Assembly: GCA_050725495.1 (NCBI GenBank)
Contig: JBOHHM010000200.1
Location: 1-10,958, forward strand
Direction of reading: 5' to 3'
From: JBOHHM01 sp050725495
Lineage (GTDB): Bacteria > Pseudomonadota > Gammaproteobacteria > Burkholderiales > Burkholderiaceae_C
DNA: 10,958 nucleotides
In this document: positions 1-6,790 of the stretch, piece by piece
Numbering within the stretch: the stretch's first letter is position 1
Layout of the letters: each line of letters starts with the position of its first letter
Program-made: the position numbers and the translations under genes
The notes under the pieces: generated by a model
What the model was told of the DNA's origin: nothing
What the model saw: the letters and a program-made list of their open reading frames with translations, nothing else
The model's database searches: none

Positions 1-2
1 CC

Positions 3-248
3 TCGGTCGAGGAGGTCAACAGCATCCTCAAGGCCGCCTCCGAGGGCGAGCTCAAGGGCGTGCTGGGCTACAACAAGGCCCCGCTGGTCAGCGTGGACTT
101 CAACCACAACCCGGCCTCCAGCACCTATGACGAAACCCTGACCAAGGTCAGCGGCCGCCTGGTCAAGGTGTCGTCCTGGTATGACAATGAATGGGGCTTT
201 AGCAACCGCATGCTGGACACGACCGTCGCTTTGATGGCCGCGAAATGA
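3..248 (+). CDS. gap: Glyceraldehyde-3-phosphate dehydrogenase, C-terminal fragment
   Basis: This is the 3' end of a gene that begins before the window; 81 codons are visible before the TGA at 246-248. The enzyme oxidises glyceraldehyde-3-phosphate to 1,3-bisphosphoglycerate with NAD+ in glycolysis and works in reverse in gluconeogenesis, in the cytoplasm. The visible part matches the conserved C-terminal end of the family: the LGYNKAPLVSVDF-type strand, the P-A-S-S-T segment, and the hallmark SWYDNEWGFSNRM motif that contributes to the NAD-binding and subunit contacts. The catalytic cysteine lies upstream, outside the window. The gene is convergent with the minus-strand operon to its right and is probably unrelated to it. 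Identification is secure; which paralogue it is cannot be told. Confidence 0.95.
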   Translation, partial: SVEEVNSILKAASEGELKGVLGYNKAPLVSVDFNHNPASSTYDETLTKVSGRLVKVSSWYDNEWGFSNRMLDTTVALMAAK

Positions 249-364
249 AGCAGGGGCACGGCCCCATTCATTGCGTCGCAGGCTGACTTCGCGCAGCTCA
301 GTCTTGGGCCGCCTATGGTGACCTGCGCGTGGGTGGAACGATTCACGGGCCGCCCTCTCGCCGG
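249..364. other. Convergent intergenic spacer with weak hairpin
   Basis: This 116-base gap separates the 3' ends of gap (+) and the EamA gene (-). Just after the gap stop codon lies a short hairpin, GGGGC-ACG-GCCCC at 253-265, followed by only scattered T residues. It could help stop gap transcription but lacks a proper U-tract, so I do not call a terminator. The octamer GGGCCGCC occurs twice (306-313 and 348-355) without obvious meaning. I see no coding potential that fits a gene. Confidence 0.4.
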
Positions 365-1210
365 TCACCCCAGTCGCAAGGCCATCACGCCGCCGACGAT
401 GACAACCGTGCCGACGGCGCGGCGCAGCGTGAACGCTTCCTTCAAGAACCAGCTGCCCAGCAGCGCCGCGAACAGCACCGAGGCCTCGCGCAGCGCGGCC
501 ACGCTGGCCACCGGCGCGCGCGTCATGGCCCACAGCGCGATGCCGTAGGAGCCCAGCGAGGCCAGCGCCCCGGCCGCTGCGATCGGCCAGCGCCTGCGCG
601 CATAGGGCCAGACCACGGTAGGGCCGCGCCGCCTGAACACGAGCAGCGCAAACGGCCAGCCATCGAGCGCAAACAGCGTCACCACATACTGCAGCGCGTT
701 GCCCGAGGCGCGCGCACCGAGCGCGTCGACCACGGTGTAGACCGCGATCACCACGGCGTTGGCCAGCGCAAAGCCCACGGCACGCGGCGAATCGAGCGCA
801 TGGCGGCCCAGGCCGAGCGCCAGCACCCCGCCACTGACGCCGAGCACGCCGGCCCAGGCCAGCGGCGACAGGCTTTCACCGAACGCGAGCACGGCCGACA
901 GCGCCACCAGCAGCGGCGCCGTGCCGCGCATCAGCGGATAGGTCAGACCCAGGTCGCCGTACTGGTAGGCGCGGGTCAGCGCGATGTAGTAGCCAATGTG
1001 GATCGTGACCGAGGCCAGGATGAAGGGCCAGGCCGCAGCCGGCGGCCAGCCCAGCAGCAGGACCAGGGGTGCGGCGATCAGCGAGCCGAGCAGGTGGATC
1101 AGCGCCGTGTCCAGCGCCTTGTCGGCACTGGACTTGACCAGGGCGTTCCAGCTGGCGTGCAGCAGCGCCCCCAGCAGCACCGCGGCGACAACCGGCCAGC
1201 TCAGGGTCAC
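365..1210 (-). CDS. EamA/DMT-family membrane transporter (phosphonate-associated type)
   Basis: The predicted product is an integral membrane protein of 281 residues with about ten hydrophobic segments arranged as two EamA repeats (roughly residues 5-130 and 140-278), the standard layout of drug/metabolite transporters. Family substrates range from amino acids to nucleotide sugars, so its cargo is unknown. A DMT subfamily is known to sit beside phosphonate genes in Burkholderiales (the 'phosphonate utilization associated putative membrane protein' family), and the context here fits it. I chose the GTG at 1208-1210 because it overlaps the stop codon of the HD gene in a GTGA arrangement and begins directly before the first membrane segment. 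A longer reading from 1297 would add an arginine/proline-rich tail and overlap the HD gene by about 90 bases. No Shine-Dalgarno is seen, which suggests translational coupling. Family call is firm; the role is inferred. Confidence 0.85.
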   Translation of the reverse strand: MTLSWPVVAAVLLGALLHASWNALVKSSADKALDTALIHLLGSLIAAPLVLLLGWPPAAAWPFILASVTIHIGYYIALTRAYQYGDLGLTYPLMRGTAPLLVALSAVLAFGESLSPLAWAGVLGVSGGVLALGLGRHALDSPRAVGFALANAVVIAVYTVVDALGARASGNALQYVVTLFALDGWPFALLVFRRRGPTVVWPYARRRWPIAAAGALASLGSYGIALWAMTRAPVASVAALREASVLFAALLGSWFLKEAFTLRRAVGTVVIVGGVMALRLG

Positions 1211-1758
1211 GCGCTCAGGGCGCAGCGGCGCGCGCGGCCCAGGTAGTGGGCCAGCGGGGGTGTGGCCAGGCCTTCGGTTTTGGCCAGGTCGTCCCACAGC
1301 CGCAGCCGCACCGCGTCGGCCGCGCCGCTTTGCGTCATGAAGGCTGCAGCCTGCTCGGGCGTGAAGACGCCGCCTTGCAGGCGCAGGCTGCGCTGCGAGT
1401 CGGGCGACAGGCCGGCGAGGTAGTCGGAGCGCGTGGCGCAGAGGTAGCGCTTGGCGTCCACATGCAGCTTGATCGCATCGAGCACCTCGTCGCCAAACAG
1501 GCCGCGCAGAAAGGGCAGGACGCGGTACTGGTGCATATCGTCCACGCCTCGCAGCGAGGGCGTGTCGCCCAGCTCGTGCAGCAAATGTCCAAGGTCGTGC
1601 AGCAGGGCGGCCGTCACCAGCGCGTCGCTGGCGCCCTCGGCCTCGGCCAGGGCGGCGGTCTGCAGCGCATGCTCGAGCTGGGTGACCGGCTCGCCGCTGT
1701 ACTGCTCGGCGCCACGTTGGGCAAAGAGTTGTTCGATATCGGAAAAGGTCAAAGCCAT
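1207..1758 (-). CDS. PhnZ/TmpB-like HD-domain mixed-valent diiron oxygenase
   Basis: This 183-residue HD-domain protein resembles the phosphonate-degradation oxygenases PhnZ and TmpB. PhnZ uses O2 and a diiron centre to cleave the C-P bond of (R)-2-amino-1-hydroxyethylphosphonate, giving glycine and phosphate; TmpB does the same with a trimethylated analogue. The residues I recall for PhnZ are found here in near-constant spacing: Y20, E23, H30, the H54-D55 pair, H76, H99, K103 and D156. These correspond to PhnZ Tyr24, Glu27, His34, His58-Asp59, His80, His104, Lys108 and Asp161. The active site therefore looks intact. The start ATG has no Shine-Dalgarno, and a small upstream ORF ends just inside this gene, so translation is probably coupled. 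No 2-oxoglutarate-dependent PhnY/TmpA partner is visible in the window. The substrate could be hydroxylated AEP, an N-methylated form or another hydroxyphosphonate; an ordinary HD phosphohydrolase is the less likely alternative. Confidence 0.85.
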   Translation of the reverse strand: MALTFSDIEQLFAQRGAEQYSGEPVTQLEHALQTAALAEAEGASDALVTAALLHDLGHLLHELGDTPSLRGVDDMHQYRVLPFLRGLFGDEVLDAIKLHVDAKRYLCATRSDYLAGLSPDSQRSLRLQGGVFTPEQAAAFMTQSGAADAVRLRLWDDLAKTEGLATPPLAHYLGRARRCALSA

Positions 1759-1886
1759 GGCAGTGAACAGGTCTTGGGGTTGGAAAAGCGCTTCAGGGCC
1801 TGCAGCACGCCCTGCGCGCAGCCATCGGCGCGGACCGGTTGCAGCGGCAGGTGGTAGCCATGGACCTGGAGCTCATCGCTTGCCAT
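1749..1886 (-). CDS. Candidate 45-residue small protein between regulator and oxygenase
   Basis: A short ORF fills the space between the GntR gene and the HD-oxygenase gene. It begins at the ATG 1884-1886, inside the last codons of the regulator in another frame, and ends at TGA 1749-1751, ten bases inside the HD gene. An AAAGG ribosome-binding sequence (complement of 1894-1898) lies seven bases before its ATG, better than that of either neighbour gene. About three quarters of its codons end in G or C, as in genuine genes here. The product starts MASDELQVHGYHLPL and ends KTCSLPWL, with cysteines at 23 and 40 and no signal peptide or membrane segment. I do not recognise a family. It may be a true small protein, a leader that couples translation of the oxygenase to the regulator, or a remnant of a longer gene. 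Confidence 0.5.
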   Translation of the reverse strand: MASDELQVHGYHLPLQPVRADGCAQGVLQALKRFSNPKTCSLPWL

Positions 1887-2631
1887 GTCGGGGCCTTTGC
1901 GTGTTCGGGCTGCTGTCGCGGCCGGCGCCGCTTTGCGCGCGGGCCTGGCGCCGCATGTCGTTGGCTATCGTGCGTTCCTTGCTCTCCATCACATGCTCGA
2001 ACATGGCGCGCCCGGCCGCATTGGGGTCGCCCGAGGCGATGGCCTTGACGATCTGGCGGTGCTCGCTGGCCGAGATCGGCATCAGCCAGCCGTCAGCCAG
2101 GTTCAGGCGGCGAAACAGCGAGAGCTCCTTGATCAGTTTACGGTAGATCGCGGTCAGCTTGCGGTTGCCGGCCATCTCGACCAGGCGGTCGTGGAATCGC
2201 AGGTTCAGCAGGTGATAGCTGTGGGCATCCTCGGCCTTGACGGCCTTTTCCATCGCGTCGACCAGGCCCTTGATTTCCTTGAGCTGGGCCGGCGTGATGT
2301 TGTTGGCCAGCTGGCGGCCCACCAGCTCGTCCATCGCGGCGCGCAGGTCGAAGATTTCCACCGCTTCGTCGATCGGGATGTCGCGCACGAACACGCCCCG
2401 GTTTTTCTCGTTGCGCAGCAGACCGGCCTCTTCGAGCATGCGAAAGGCCTCGCGCACCGGGCCGCGCGACACGCCCATCTTGTCGGCCAGCGTGGCCTCG
2501 ATCAGCTTGCTGCCAGGTTCGTACTCCCCGGCGAGTATGGCCCGTTCGATTTCCTGCTGCACGACGGTGGTCAGCGAGCTGCTTTGCAGCAGGGCGATGG
2601 TGGGATGGGAGACCGCGTTCATGTTCTGCAT
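1873..2631 (-). CDS. GntR-family (FadR/FCD) transcriptional regulator, phosphonate-associated
   Basis: This gene encodes a GntR-type regulator of about 252 residues. The N-terminal winged helix-turn-helix spans about residues 20-84, with the LADKMGVSRGPVREAFRMLE recognition region at 48-67. The helical FCD ligand-binding domain covers about 88-230. N143, H147, H191 and H213 fall where FCD proteins usually bind a metal that holds the carboxylate or phosphate ligand. A family of this kind is known as the 'phosphonate utilization associated' regulator in Burkholderia and relatives. It leads the minus-strand operon and faces the importer operon across a shared control region, so it probably represses both until an inducer binds. 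The frame opens at a TTG (2667), which I reject because it lies in the operator. ATG 2629-2631 or ATG 2620-2622 is preferred; neither has a clear Shine-Dalgarno. The tail after about residue 230 is basic and low in complexity. Confidence 0.88.
   Translation of the reverse strand: MQNMNAVSHPTIALLQSSSLTTVVQQEIERAILAGEYEPGSKLIEATLADKMGVSRGPVREAFRMLEEAGLLRNEKNRGVFVRDIPIDEAVEIFDLRAAMDELVGRQLANNITPAQLKEIKGLVDAMEKAVKAEDAHSYHLLNLRFHDRLVEMAGNRKLTAIYRKLIKELSLFRRLNLADGWLMPISASEHRQIVKAIASGDPNAAGRAMFEHVMESKERTIANDMRRQARAQSGAGRDSSPNTQRPRHGKR
1894..1898 (-). promoter_or_regulatory. Ribosome-binding site of the 45-codon small ORF
   Basis: On the minus strand AAAGG stands seven bases before the ATG at 1884-1886, within the 3' end of the regulator gene. 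It is the main argument for treating the small ORF as translated. Confidence 0.45.
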
Positions 2632-2657
2632 TGAAGCACAAAAAATGAAATTGTCAA
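2630..2657 (-). promoter_or_regulatory. Candidate sigma-70 promoter for the regulator operon
   Basis: On the minus strand a perfect TTGACA -35 box (complement of 2652-2657) is followed after 16 bases by TTCAAT (complement of 2630-2635), which matches the -10 consensus at four of six positions. Transcription would begin near 2622-2624, giving a very short or absent leader before ATG 2620-2622. This would argue for that start rather than ATG 2629-2631. The -35 box overlaps the candidate operator. Confidence 0.4.
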
Positions 2658-2681
2658 CAATATGCAAAAAACAATTGACAA
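2651..2681. promoter_or_regulatory. Divergent operator region with FadR/FCD-like palindrome
   Basis: The segment starts with TTGTCAACAA (2651-2660), a TTGT-N2-ACAA palindrome that fits the known TnGT-N-ACnA pattern of FadR/FCD operators. In addition the outer heptamers TTGTCAA (2651-2657) and TTGACAA (2675-2681) form an inverted repeat across 17 AT-rich bases. Each heptamer also holds the -35 box of one of the two divergent promoter candidates. A regulator bound here would block both operons. The binding protein is inferred to be the neighbouring GntR/FCD product. Confidence 0.5.
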
Positions 2682-2703
2682 GATGGGAAGGCCGGCGTCC
2701 AAT
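2675..2703 (+). promoter_or_regulatory. Candidate sigma-70 promoter for the importer operon
   Basis: TTGACA (2675-2680) is a perfect -35 box. After 17 bases comes TCCAAT (2698-2703), matching the -10 consensus at four of six positions. Transcription would start near 2710, leaving a leader of about 105 bases before the binding-protein gene. The rest of that leader is GC-rich and holds no ORF or riboswitch that I recognise. Confidence 0.4.
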
Positions 2704-2804
2704 GAATTCGCGACATGCGAGCCGCAGCCCGAGTCGGGTCGGTGGCGCTCGCGTGTCATGGCGATGTCACTGTCCGACCGCACTGTTGCAAGTTTTTCAA
2801 CCTC

Positions 2805-2810
2805 AAGGAA
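2805..2810 (+). promoter_or_regulatory. Ribosome-binding site of the binding-protein gene
   Basis: AAGGAA lies six bases before the ATG at 2817-2819. It fixes the start directly at the signal peptide, against the longer reading of the frame from 2715. Confidence 0.7.
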
Positions 2811-2816
2811 ACGTCC

Positions 2817-3854
2817 ATGCGCCTGTCCTCGCTCCTCAAATCGCTTGCCATCACGGGCCTGTTGGCCCTGGCGTCGGTGGCCTTCGCGCAGAAAACCCAG
2901 CTGCTGGTCTATACCGCGCTGGAGACCGACCAGCTCAAGGCCTACCAGGAGGCTTTCAACCGGGTCCATCCCGACATCGAGATCAAATGGGTGCGCGATT
3001 CGACGGGCGTGATCACGGCCAAGCTGCTGGCTGAAAAAGCCAATCCGCAGGCCGATGCGGTGATGGGCGTGGCAGCTTCGAGCCTGGCCCTGCTGGACCA
3101 GCAGGGCATGCTCGAGCCCTATGCGCCGCTGAACCTGGACGCGCTCATGAGCCAATACCGCGACAAGAAAAATCCGCCGGCCTGGTGGGGCATGGATGTC
3201 TTTGGCGCCGTGGTCTGCTTCAACACCGTCGAGGCCCAGAAAAAGAACATCCCCAAGCCCGAGACCTGGAAAGACCTGCTCAAGCCCGCCTACAAGGGCC
3301 AGATCGTGATGCCCAACCCGGCCTCCAGCGGCACCGGCTACTTCGACGTGGTCGCCTGGCTGCAGCTGTGGGGCGACGACAACGGCAAGGGCGGCGGCTG
3401 GAAATACATGGACGGCCTGCACGACAACATCGCGCAGTACACCCATTCGGGCTCCAAGCCCTGCAATATGTCGGCGGCCGGCGAATACGTGCTCGGCATC
3501 TCGTTCGAATACCGCGGCCACACGAACAAGGCCAAGGGCGCGCCGATCGACCTGGTGTTCCCCAAGGAAGGCCTGGGTTGGGATCTGGAGTCCTATGCGA
3601 TCCACAAGGGCACGAAAAAGCTCGAGGCCGCCAGGAAGCTGGCCGACTGGGCTTCGAGCAAGGACGCGATGATCCTGTACGGCAAGAATTTCGCGCTGAC
3701 AGCCCAGCCCGGCGTGGCGCCCAAGCTGGCCAATATTCCGCCCGACTACGAGTCGCGCCTGGTCAAGATGGACTTTGGCTACGCGGCCAGCAACCGCGAC
3801 CGCATCCTGACCGAGTGGAACAAGCGCTACAGCGCCAAATCCGAGAAGCGTTGA
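2817..3854 (+). CDS. ABC transporter periplasmic binding protein, putative 2-aminoethylphosphonate type (PhnS2/AepX-like)
   Basis: The product has 345 residues and a clear Sec signal peptide: MRLSSLLK, a hydrophobic core, and a predicted cut after A22-F23-A24. The mature part is a type II periplasmic binding protein of the Fe(III)/2-aminoethylphosphonate group. Family-like features include the STGVITAKLLAEK segment, the NPASSGTGYFD ligand-loop motif, the THSGSKPC motif, and the FPKEGLGWDLES segment near the hinge. Its length is typical. It should capture the substrate in the periplasm and deliver it to the permease encoded downstream. The start is set by the AAGGAA ribosome-binding site and by the signal peptide. 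It is first in the importer operon and faces the GntR regulator. The aminophosphonate preference rests on family and context; other binding proteins of this fold take ferric iron, thiamine or polyamines, so the ligand is not proven. Confidence 0.85.
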   Translation: MRLSSLLKSLAITGLLALASVAFAQKTQLLVYTALETDQLKAYQEAFNRVHPDIEIKWVRDSTGVITAKLLAEKANPQADAVMGVAASSLALLDQQGMLEPYAPLNLDALMSQYRDKKNPPAWWGMDVFGAVVCFNTVEAQKKNIPKPETWKDLLKPAYKGQIVMPNPASSGTGYFDVVAWLQLWGDDNGKGGGWKYMDGLHDNIAQYTHSGSKPCNMSAAGEYVLGISFEYRGHTNKAKGAPIDLVFPKEGLGWDLESYAIHKGTKKLEAARKLADWASSKDAMILYGKNFALTAQPGVAPKLANIPPDYESRLVKMDFGYAASNRDRILTEWNKRYSAKSEKR

Positions 3855-3863
3855 CACTGCTCC

Positions 3864-3889
3864 CGAGGCTGCGCGGCCGCGCAGCCTCG
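3864..3889. promoter_or_regulatory. Perfect 26-base palindrome (stem-loop) between binding protein and ATPase genes
   Basis: The two 13-base halves are exactly complementary around the centre at 3876/3877, giving a very stable GC-rich hairpin in the mRNA ten bases after the binding-protein stop codon. No T-run follows, so it is not a classic terminator. Such hairpins after binding-protein genes commonly shield the upstream message from 3' exonucleases and so raise binding protein over membrane components; that role is inferred. Confidence 0.6.
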
Positions 3890-3906
3890 CTTGACGACCC
3901 AGCAGC

Positions 3907-4959
3907 ATGAGCCAGGACCTCTACCTTGATCTGCGCCGCATCCGAAAGGAATTCGGTAGCTTCTGCGCCCTGCATGACATCGATCTGGGCATTCGCAAGG
4001 GGGAGTTCGTCTGCTTTCTCGGCCCCTCGGGTTGCGGCAAAACGACCTTGCTGCGCATCATCGCCGGCCTCGAGGTCCAGACCGAGGGCGAGGTCTGGCA
4101 GGCCGGCAAAGACATTTCGCGCCTGCCGCCGGCCGGCCGCGACTACGGCATCGTGTTTCAAAGCTATGCGCTGTTTCCCAACCTCAGCGTGGCCGACAAC
4201 GTGGGCTATGGCCTGGTCAACCGCAAGACCGCGCGCGCCGAGATCACCCGGCGCGTGAGCGAGCTGCTCAAGTTGGTCGGCCTGCCGGGCAGCGAGACCA
4301 GGTTTCCGAGTCAGCTCTCGGGCGGCCAGCAGCAGCGCATCGCGCTGGCGCGTGCGCTGGCGACGGCGCCGGGCCTGCTGCTGCTCGACGAGCCGCTGTC
4401 GGCGCTGGACGCGCTGGAGCGCGTGCGCCTGCGCCAGGAAATCCGCTCGCTGCAGCAAAAGCTGGGCCTGACCACCGTCATGGTCACGCACGACCAGGAG
4501 GAGGCCCTGGCCGTGGCCGACCGCATCGTCGTGATGAACCAGGGCGTGATCGAGCAGGTCGGCACGCCGATGGAGGTGTACCGCGAGCCCGCGTCCCCGT
4601 TCGTGGCCGACTTCGTGGGCAAGGTCAATGTGCTGCCGGGGCGGGTGCGCGCCGGCCAGCTCGAAGCGGGCGGGCTGCGGCTGGCCGCGCCGGGCGAAGA
4701 CCGCGACGTGCGCGTCTACCTGCGCCCCGAAGACGTGCTGGCGCGTCCGATCGCGCCCGGTGACCCCCATGTGTTCGACGCCTGCATCGAGAAGATCGAA
4801 TTCCTCGGCTCGTTCTGCCATGTGCGCGTTTCGGCCCAGGCCCTGGCGCCGCACCAGCTCACCGTCTATCTGTCGCTCAACTATCTGGCCGAGCAGTCGC
4901 TGGCTGTGGGCTCGACGCTGAAGCTGCGGCTGCTGCAAGAGCGCGTCAAGGTGTTTTGA
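3907..4959 (+). CDS. ABC transporter ATP-binding protein, putative 2-aminoethylphosphonate type (PhnT2-like)
   Basis: This 350-residue ATPase powers the importer from the cytoplasmic face. All nucleotide-binding motifs are present: Walker A GPSGCGKT (39-46), Q-loop Q85, the signature LSGGQQQR (137-144), Walker B with LLLLDEP (157-163), D-loop SALD (165-168) and the switch H195. After about residue 235 a C-terminal TOBE-like domain follows, with the VYLRPEDV-type strand usual in the MalK/PotA/FbpC group and a length typical of PhnT2 proteins. The ATG is 52 bases after the binding-protein stop, past a strong hairpin. Its Shine-Dalgarno is poor, in line with lower expression than the binding protein. 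The stop codon overlaps the permease start by one base (TGATG). ABC function is certain; the substrate class comes from its neighbours and family resemblance. Confidence 0.9.
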   Translation: MSQDLYLDLRRIRKEFGSFCALHDIDLGIRKGEFVCFLGPSGCGKTTLLRIIAGLEVQTEGEVWQAGKDISRLPPAGRDYGIVFQSYALFPNLSVADNVGYGLVNRKTARAEITRRVSELLKLVGLPGSETRFPSQLSGGQQQRIALARALATAPGLLLLDEPLSALDALERVRLRQEIRSLQQKLGLTTVMVTHDQEEALAVADRIVVMNQGVIEQVGTPMEVYREPASPFVADFVGKVNVLPGRVRAGQLEAGGLRLAAPGEDRDVRVYLRPEDVLARPIAPGDPHVFDACIEKIEFLGSFCHVRVSAQALAPHQLTVYLSLNYLAEQSLAVGSTLKLRLLQERVKVF

Positions 4960-6674
4960 TGAGCGCTGTCCTGTCCCAGCCCCGCGGCGTCGTGCGACTG
5001 AAGTCCGACGCCGCGCAGCGCCTGGCCGGTGGCGCGATCGCGGTGATCGCCGCGATCCTGCTGACCCTGCTCGCGCTTCCGCTGTTGACCATTCTGAGCC
5101 AGGCGGTCGAAGGCAAGGGCGGCGAGTTCGTCGGCTGGGCCAACTTTGTCGAGTACGCGCACACGCCCACGCTGCTGCAAAGCCTGGGCAACAGCCTGTG
5201 GGTCTCGGGGCTGGTCACGCTGATCACCGTGCCGCTGGCCTTTGGTTTTGCCTATGCGCTGACGCGTTCCTGCATGCCGGCCAAGCAGCTGTTTCGCGCG
5301 ATCACCCTGGTGCCGCTGCTGGCGCCCACGCTGCTGTCGGCGATTTCGCTGATCTACTGGTTCGGCAACCAGGGCGTGCTCAAGGGCTGGATGCTGGGCC
5401 TGGGGCTGGAGCAGATCTATGGCGCACCGGGCATCGTCGTCGCCGAATGCTTTGCGGTCTTTCCCCATGCGCTGATGATCCTGGTCACGGCGCTGACCCT
5501 GGCCGATGCGCGGCTGTACGAGGCGGCCGATGCCATGGGCACGTCGAGGTCGCGCAAGTTCTTCACCATCACGCTGCCGGGGGCCAAATACGGCCTGATC
5601 TCGGCCGCGCTCGTGACCTTTACTCTGGTGATCACCGACTTCGGCATTCCCAAGGTCATTGGCGGCAATTTCAATGTGCTGGCCACCGACGTGTTCAAGC
5701 TCGTGATCGGCCAGCAGGACTTCGCCAAGGGCGCGGTGGTGGCGATCCTGCTGCTGCTGCCGGCCGTGCTGACCTTTGCCGTCGACCATTTCGTGCAGCG
5801 CAAGCAGACCGCGATGCTGACGGCGCGCGCCGTGCCCTACCGGCCGCGGCGCGAGCGCGGCTTCGACGCGGCCATGACGGCCTACTGCTGCCTGGTGGCC
5901 TTTTTGATGCTGGCCATGCTGGCCATGGCCATCTTCGCCTCCTTCGCCAGCTTCTGGCCCTACGACCTCACGCTCGGCTGGAAGCACTATATCTACGGCC
6001 TGGTGGACAACGAGGTGGCCACTGCCTTTGTCAACAGCCTCCAGATGGCGGCCGGCACGGCGCTGTTCGGCACGGCCCTGGTGTTTGTCGGCGCCTACCT
6101 GCTGGAAAAAACCAGGGGCCTGGAGGGCCTGCGCGGCCTGGTGCGCCTGCTGGCCATGCTGCCGATGGCGGTGCCGGGCCTGGTGCTGGGCCTGGGCTAC
6201 ATCTTCTTTTTCAACGCGCCGGGCAACCCGCTGCACGGGCTCTATCACACGCTGGCGCTGATGACCCTGTGCACCATCGTGCACTTCTACACCACCGGCC
6301 ATCTGACGGCCGTCACGGCGCTCAAGTCGCTGGATGCCGAGTTCGAGGCCGTGTCCGCTTCGCTCAAGGTGCCGTTCTACAAAACCTTCTGGCGCGTCAC
6401 GCTGCCGATCTGCACGCCGGCCCTGGTCGACATCGCACGCTATTTCTTCATCAATGCCATGACCACGATCTCGGCCGTCGTGTTTCTGTACTCGCCCGAA
6501 ACCAAGCTGGCCTCGATCGCCATCCTCAACATGGACGAGGCCGGCGAGCTCAGCCCGGCGGCCGCGATGGCGGTGCTGATCGCGGCCGCCTCGGCCGTGG
6601 CGACGGCGCTGTTCATGCTGCTGGGCTGGTGGGTGGACCGCCGCACCCAGGCCTGGAGGACGACGGCGCGATGA
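4959..6674 (+). CDS. ABC transporter fused double permease, putative 2-aminoethylphosphonate type (PhnU2-like)
   Basis: The product is a 571-residue inner-membrane protein made of two fused BinPDT permease halves with about twelve membrane segments in all. Each half carries an EAA loop for docking the ATPase: EAADAMG at 188-194, and a second beginning at E463 (EAVSASLKVP). One polypeptide therefore forms the whole channel, as in FbpB/ThiP-like systems and in the putative AEP permease PhnU2, which has a similar length. The start is the ATG at 4959-4961, overlapping the ATPase stop by one base; translational coupling is likely. A TTG one codon earlier is possible but less likely. The middle segment around residues 270-310 is the hydrophilic linker. 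No ATPase or binding domain is fused. The importer is complete with its two upstream genes. Confidence 0.9.
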   Translation: MSAVLSQPRGVVRLKSDAAQRLAGGAIAVIAAILLTLLALPLLTILSQAVEGKGGEFVGWANFVEYAHTPTLLQSLGNSLWVSGLVTLITVPLAFGFAYALTRSCMPAKQLFRAITLVPLLAPTLLSAISLIYWFGNQGVLKGWMLGLGLEQIYGAPGIVVAECFAVFPHALMILVTALTLADARLYEAADAMGTSRSRKFFTITLPGAKYGLISAALVTFTLVITDFGIPKVIGGNFNVLATDVFKLVIGQQDFAKGAVVAILLLLPAVLTFAVDHFVQRKQTAMLTARAVPYRPRRERGFDAAMTAYCCLVAFLMLAMLAMAIFASFASFWPYDLTLGWKHYIYGLVDNEVATAFVNSLQMAAGTALFGTALVFVGAYLLEKTRGLEGLRGLVRLLAMLPMAVPGLVLGLGYIFFFNAPGNPLHGLYHTLALMTLCTIVHFYTTGHLTAVTALKSLDAEFEAVSASLKVPFYKTFWRVTLPICTPALVDIARYFFINAMTTISAVVFLYSPETKLASIAILNMDEAGELSPAAAMAVLIAAASAVATALFMLLGWWVDRRTQAWRTTAR

Positions 6675-6699
6675 AGCTCCCTGGCGTCGTCAGCCGCAC

Positions 6700-6767
6700 A
6701 GATCCTGTCGTCCTGGGCGCGGCGAAGGACCTCAGCCGCGACCCCAAAGACTCTTCGGCTTCGCCGC
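6700..6767. repeat. Possible dispersed palindromic repeat in the operon gap
   Basis: The 129-base gap between the permease and ligase genes holds GTCCT (6710-6714) pairing with AGGAC (6726-6730), and CGGC-TTC-GCCG (6756-6766). The text resembles short 'GTCCTGAGCGAAGCGAAGGAC'-like elements scattered between genes of many high-GC proteobacteria. With only one copy here the repeat nature cannot be shown. It separates the import genes from the catabolic genes and could weaken read-through. I see no separate gene in the gap. Confidence 0.3.
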
Positions 6768-6790
6768 AGAATGAGGGCTGAACCACCAGC

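Noticed and set aside
253..265. Rho-independent terminator after gap
   Set aside because: The stem is only five base pairs and no U-tract follows.
329..1246. Long plus-strand ORF of about 305 codons
   Set aside because: It is antisense to the EamA gene; the product is rich in Arg, Gln, His and Gly with no family character, as expected for the shadow of a GC-rich gene.
2632..2667. TTG start at 2667 for the GntR gene
   Set aside because: It would place the first codons inside the operator and -35 box and uses a rare start; ATGs at 2631 and 2622 are better.
2715..2816. Upstream extension of the binding protein
   Set aside because: The added residues precede a normal signal peptide, and a good ribosome-binding site fixes the start at 2817.
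2619..3908. Minus-strand ORF of about 429 codons opposite the binding protein
   Set aside because: The plus strand has a signal peptide and clear family motifs; the opposite frame is open only because stop codons are rare at high GC.
5905..5932. Short tandem repeat of TGCTGGCCA units
   Set aside because: It encodes a hydrophobic MLAMLAMA-type membrane segment; the repetition follows from codon bias.
4881..6302. Minus-strand ORF of about 473 codons opposite the permease
   Set aside because: His/Gln/Arg-rich shadow of a membrane protein; no start signal or domain.
5198..6781. Plus-strand ORF of about 527 codons in another frame of the permease gene
   Set aside because: Low-complexity Arg/Gly/Ala/His product; the permease frame carries both EAA loops and membrane segments.
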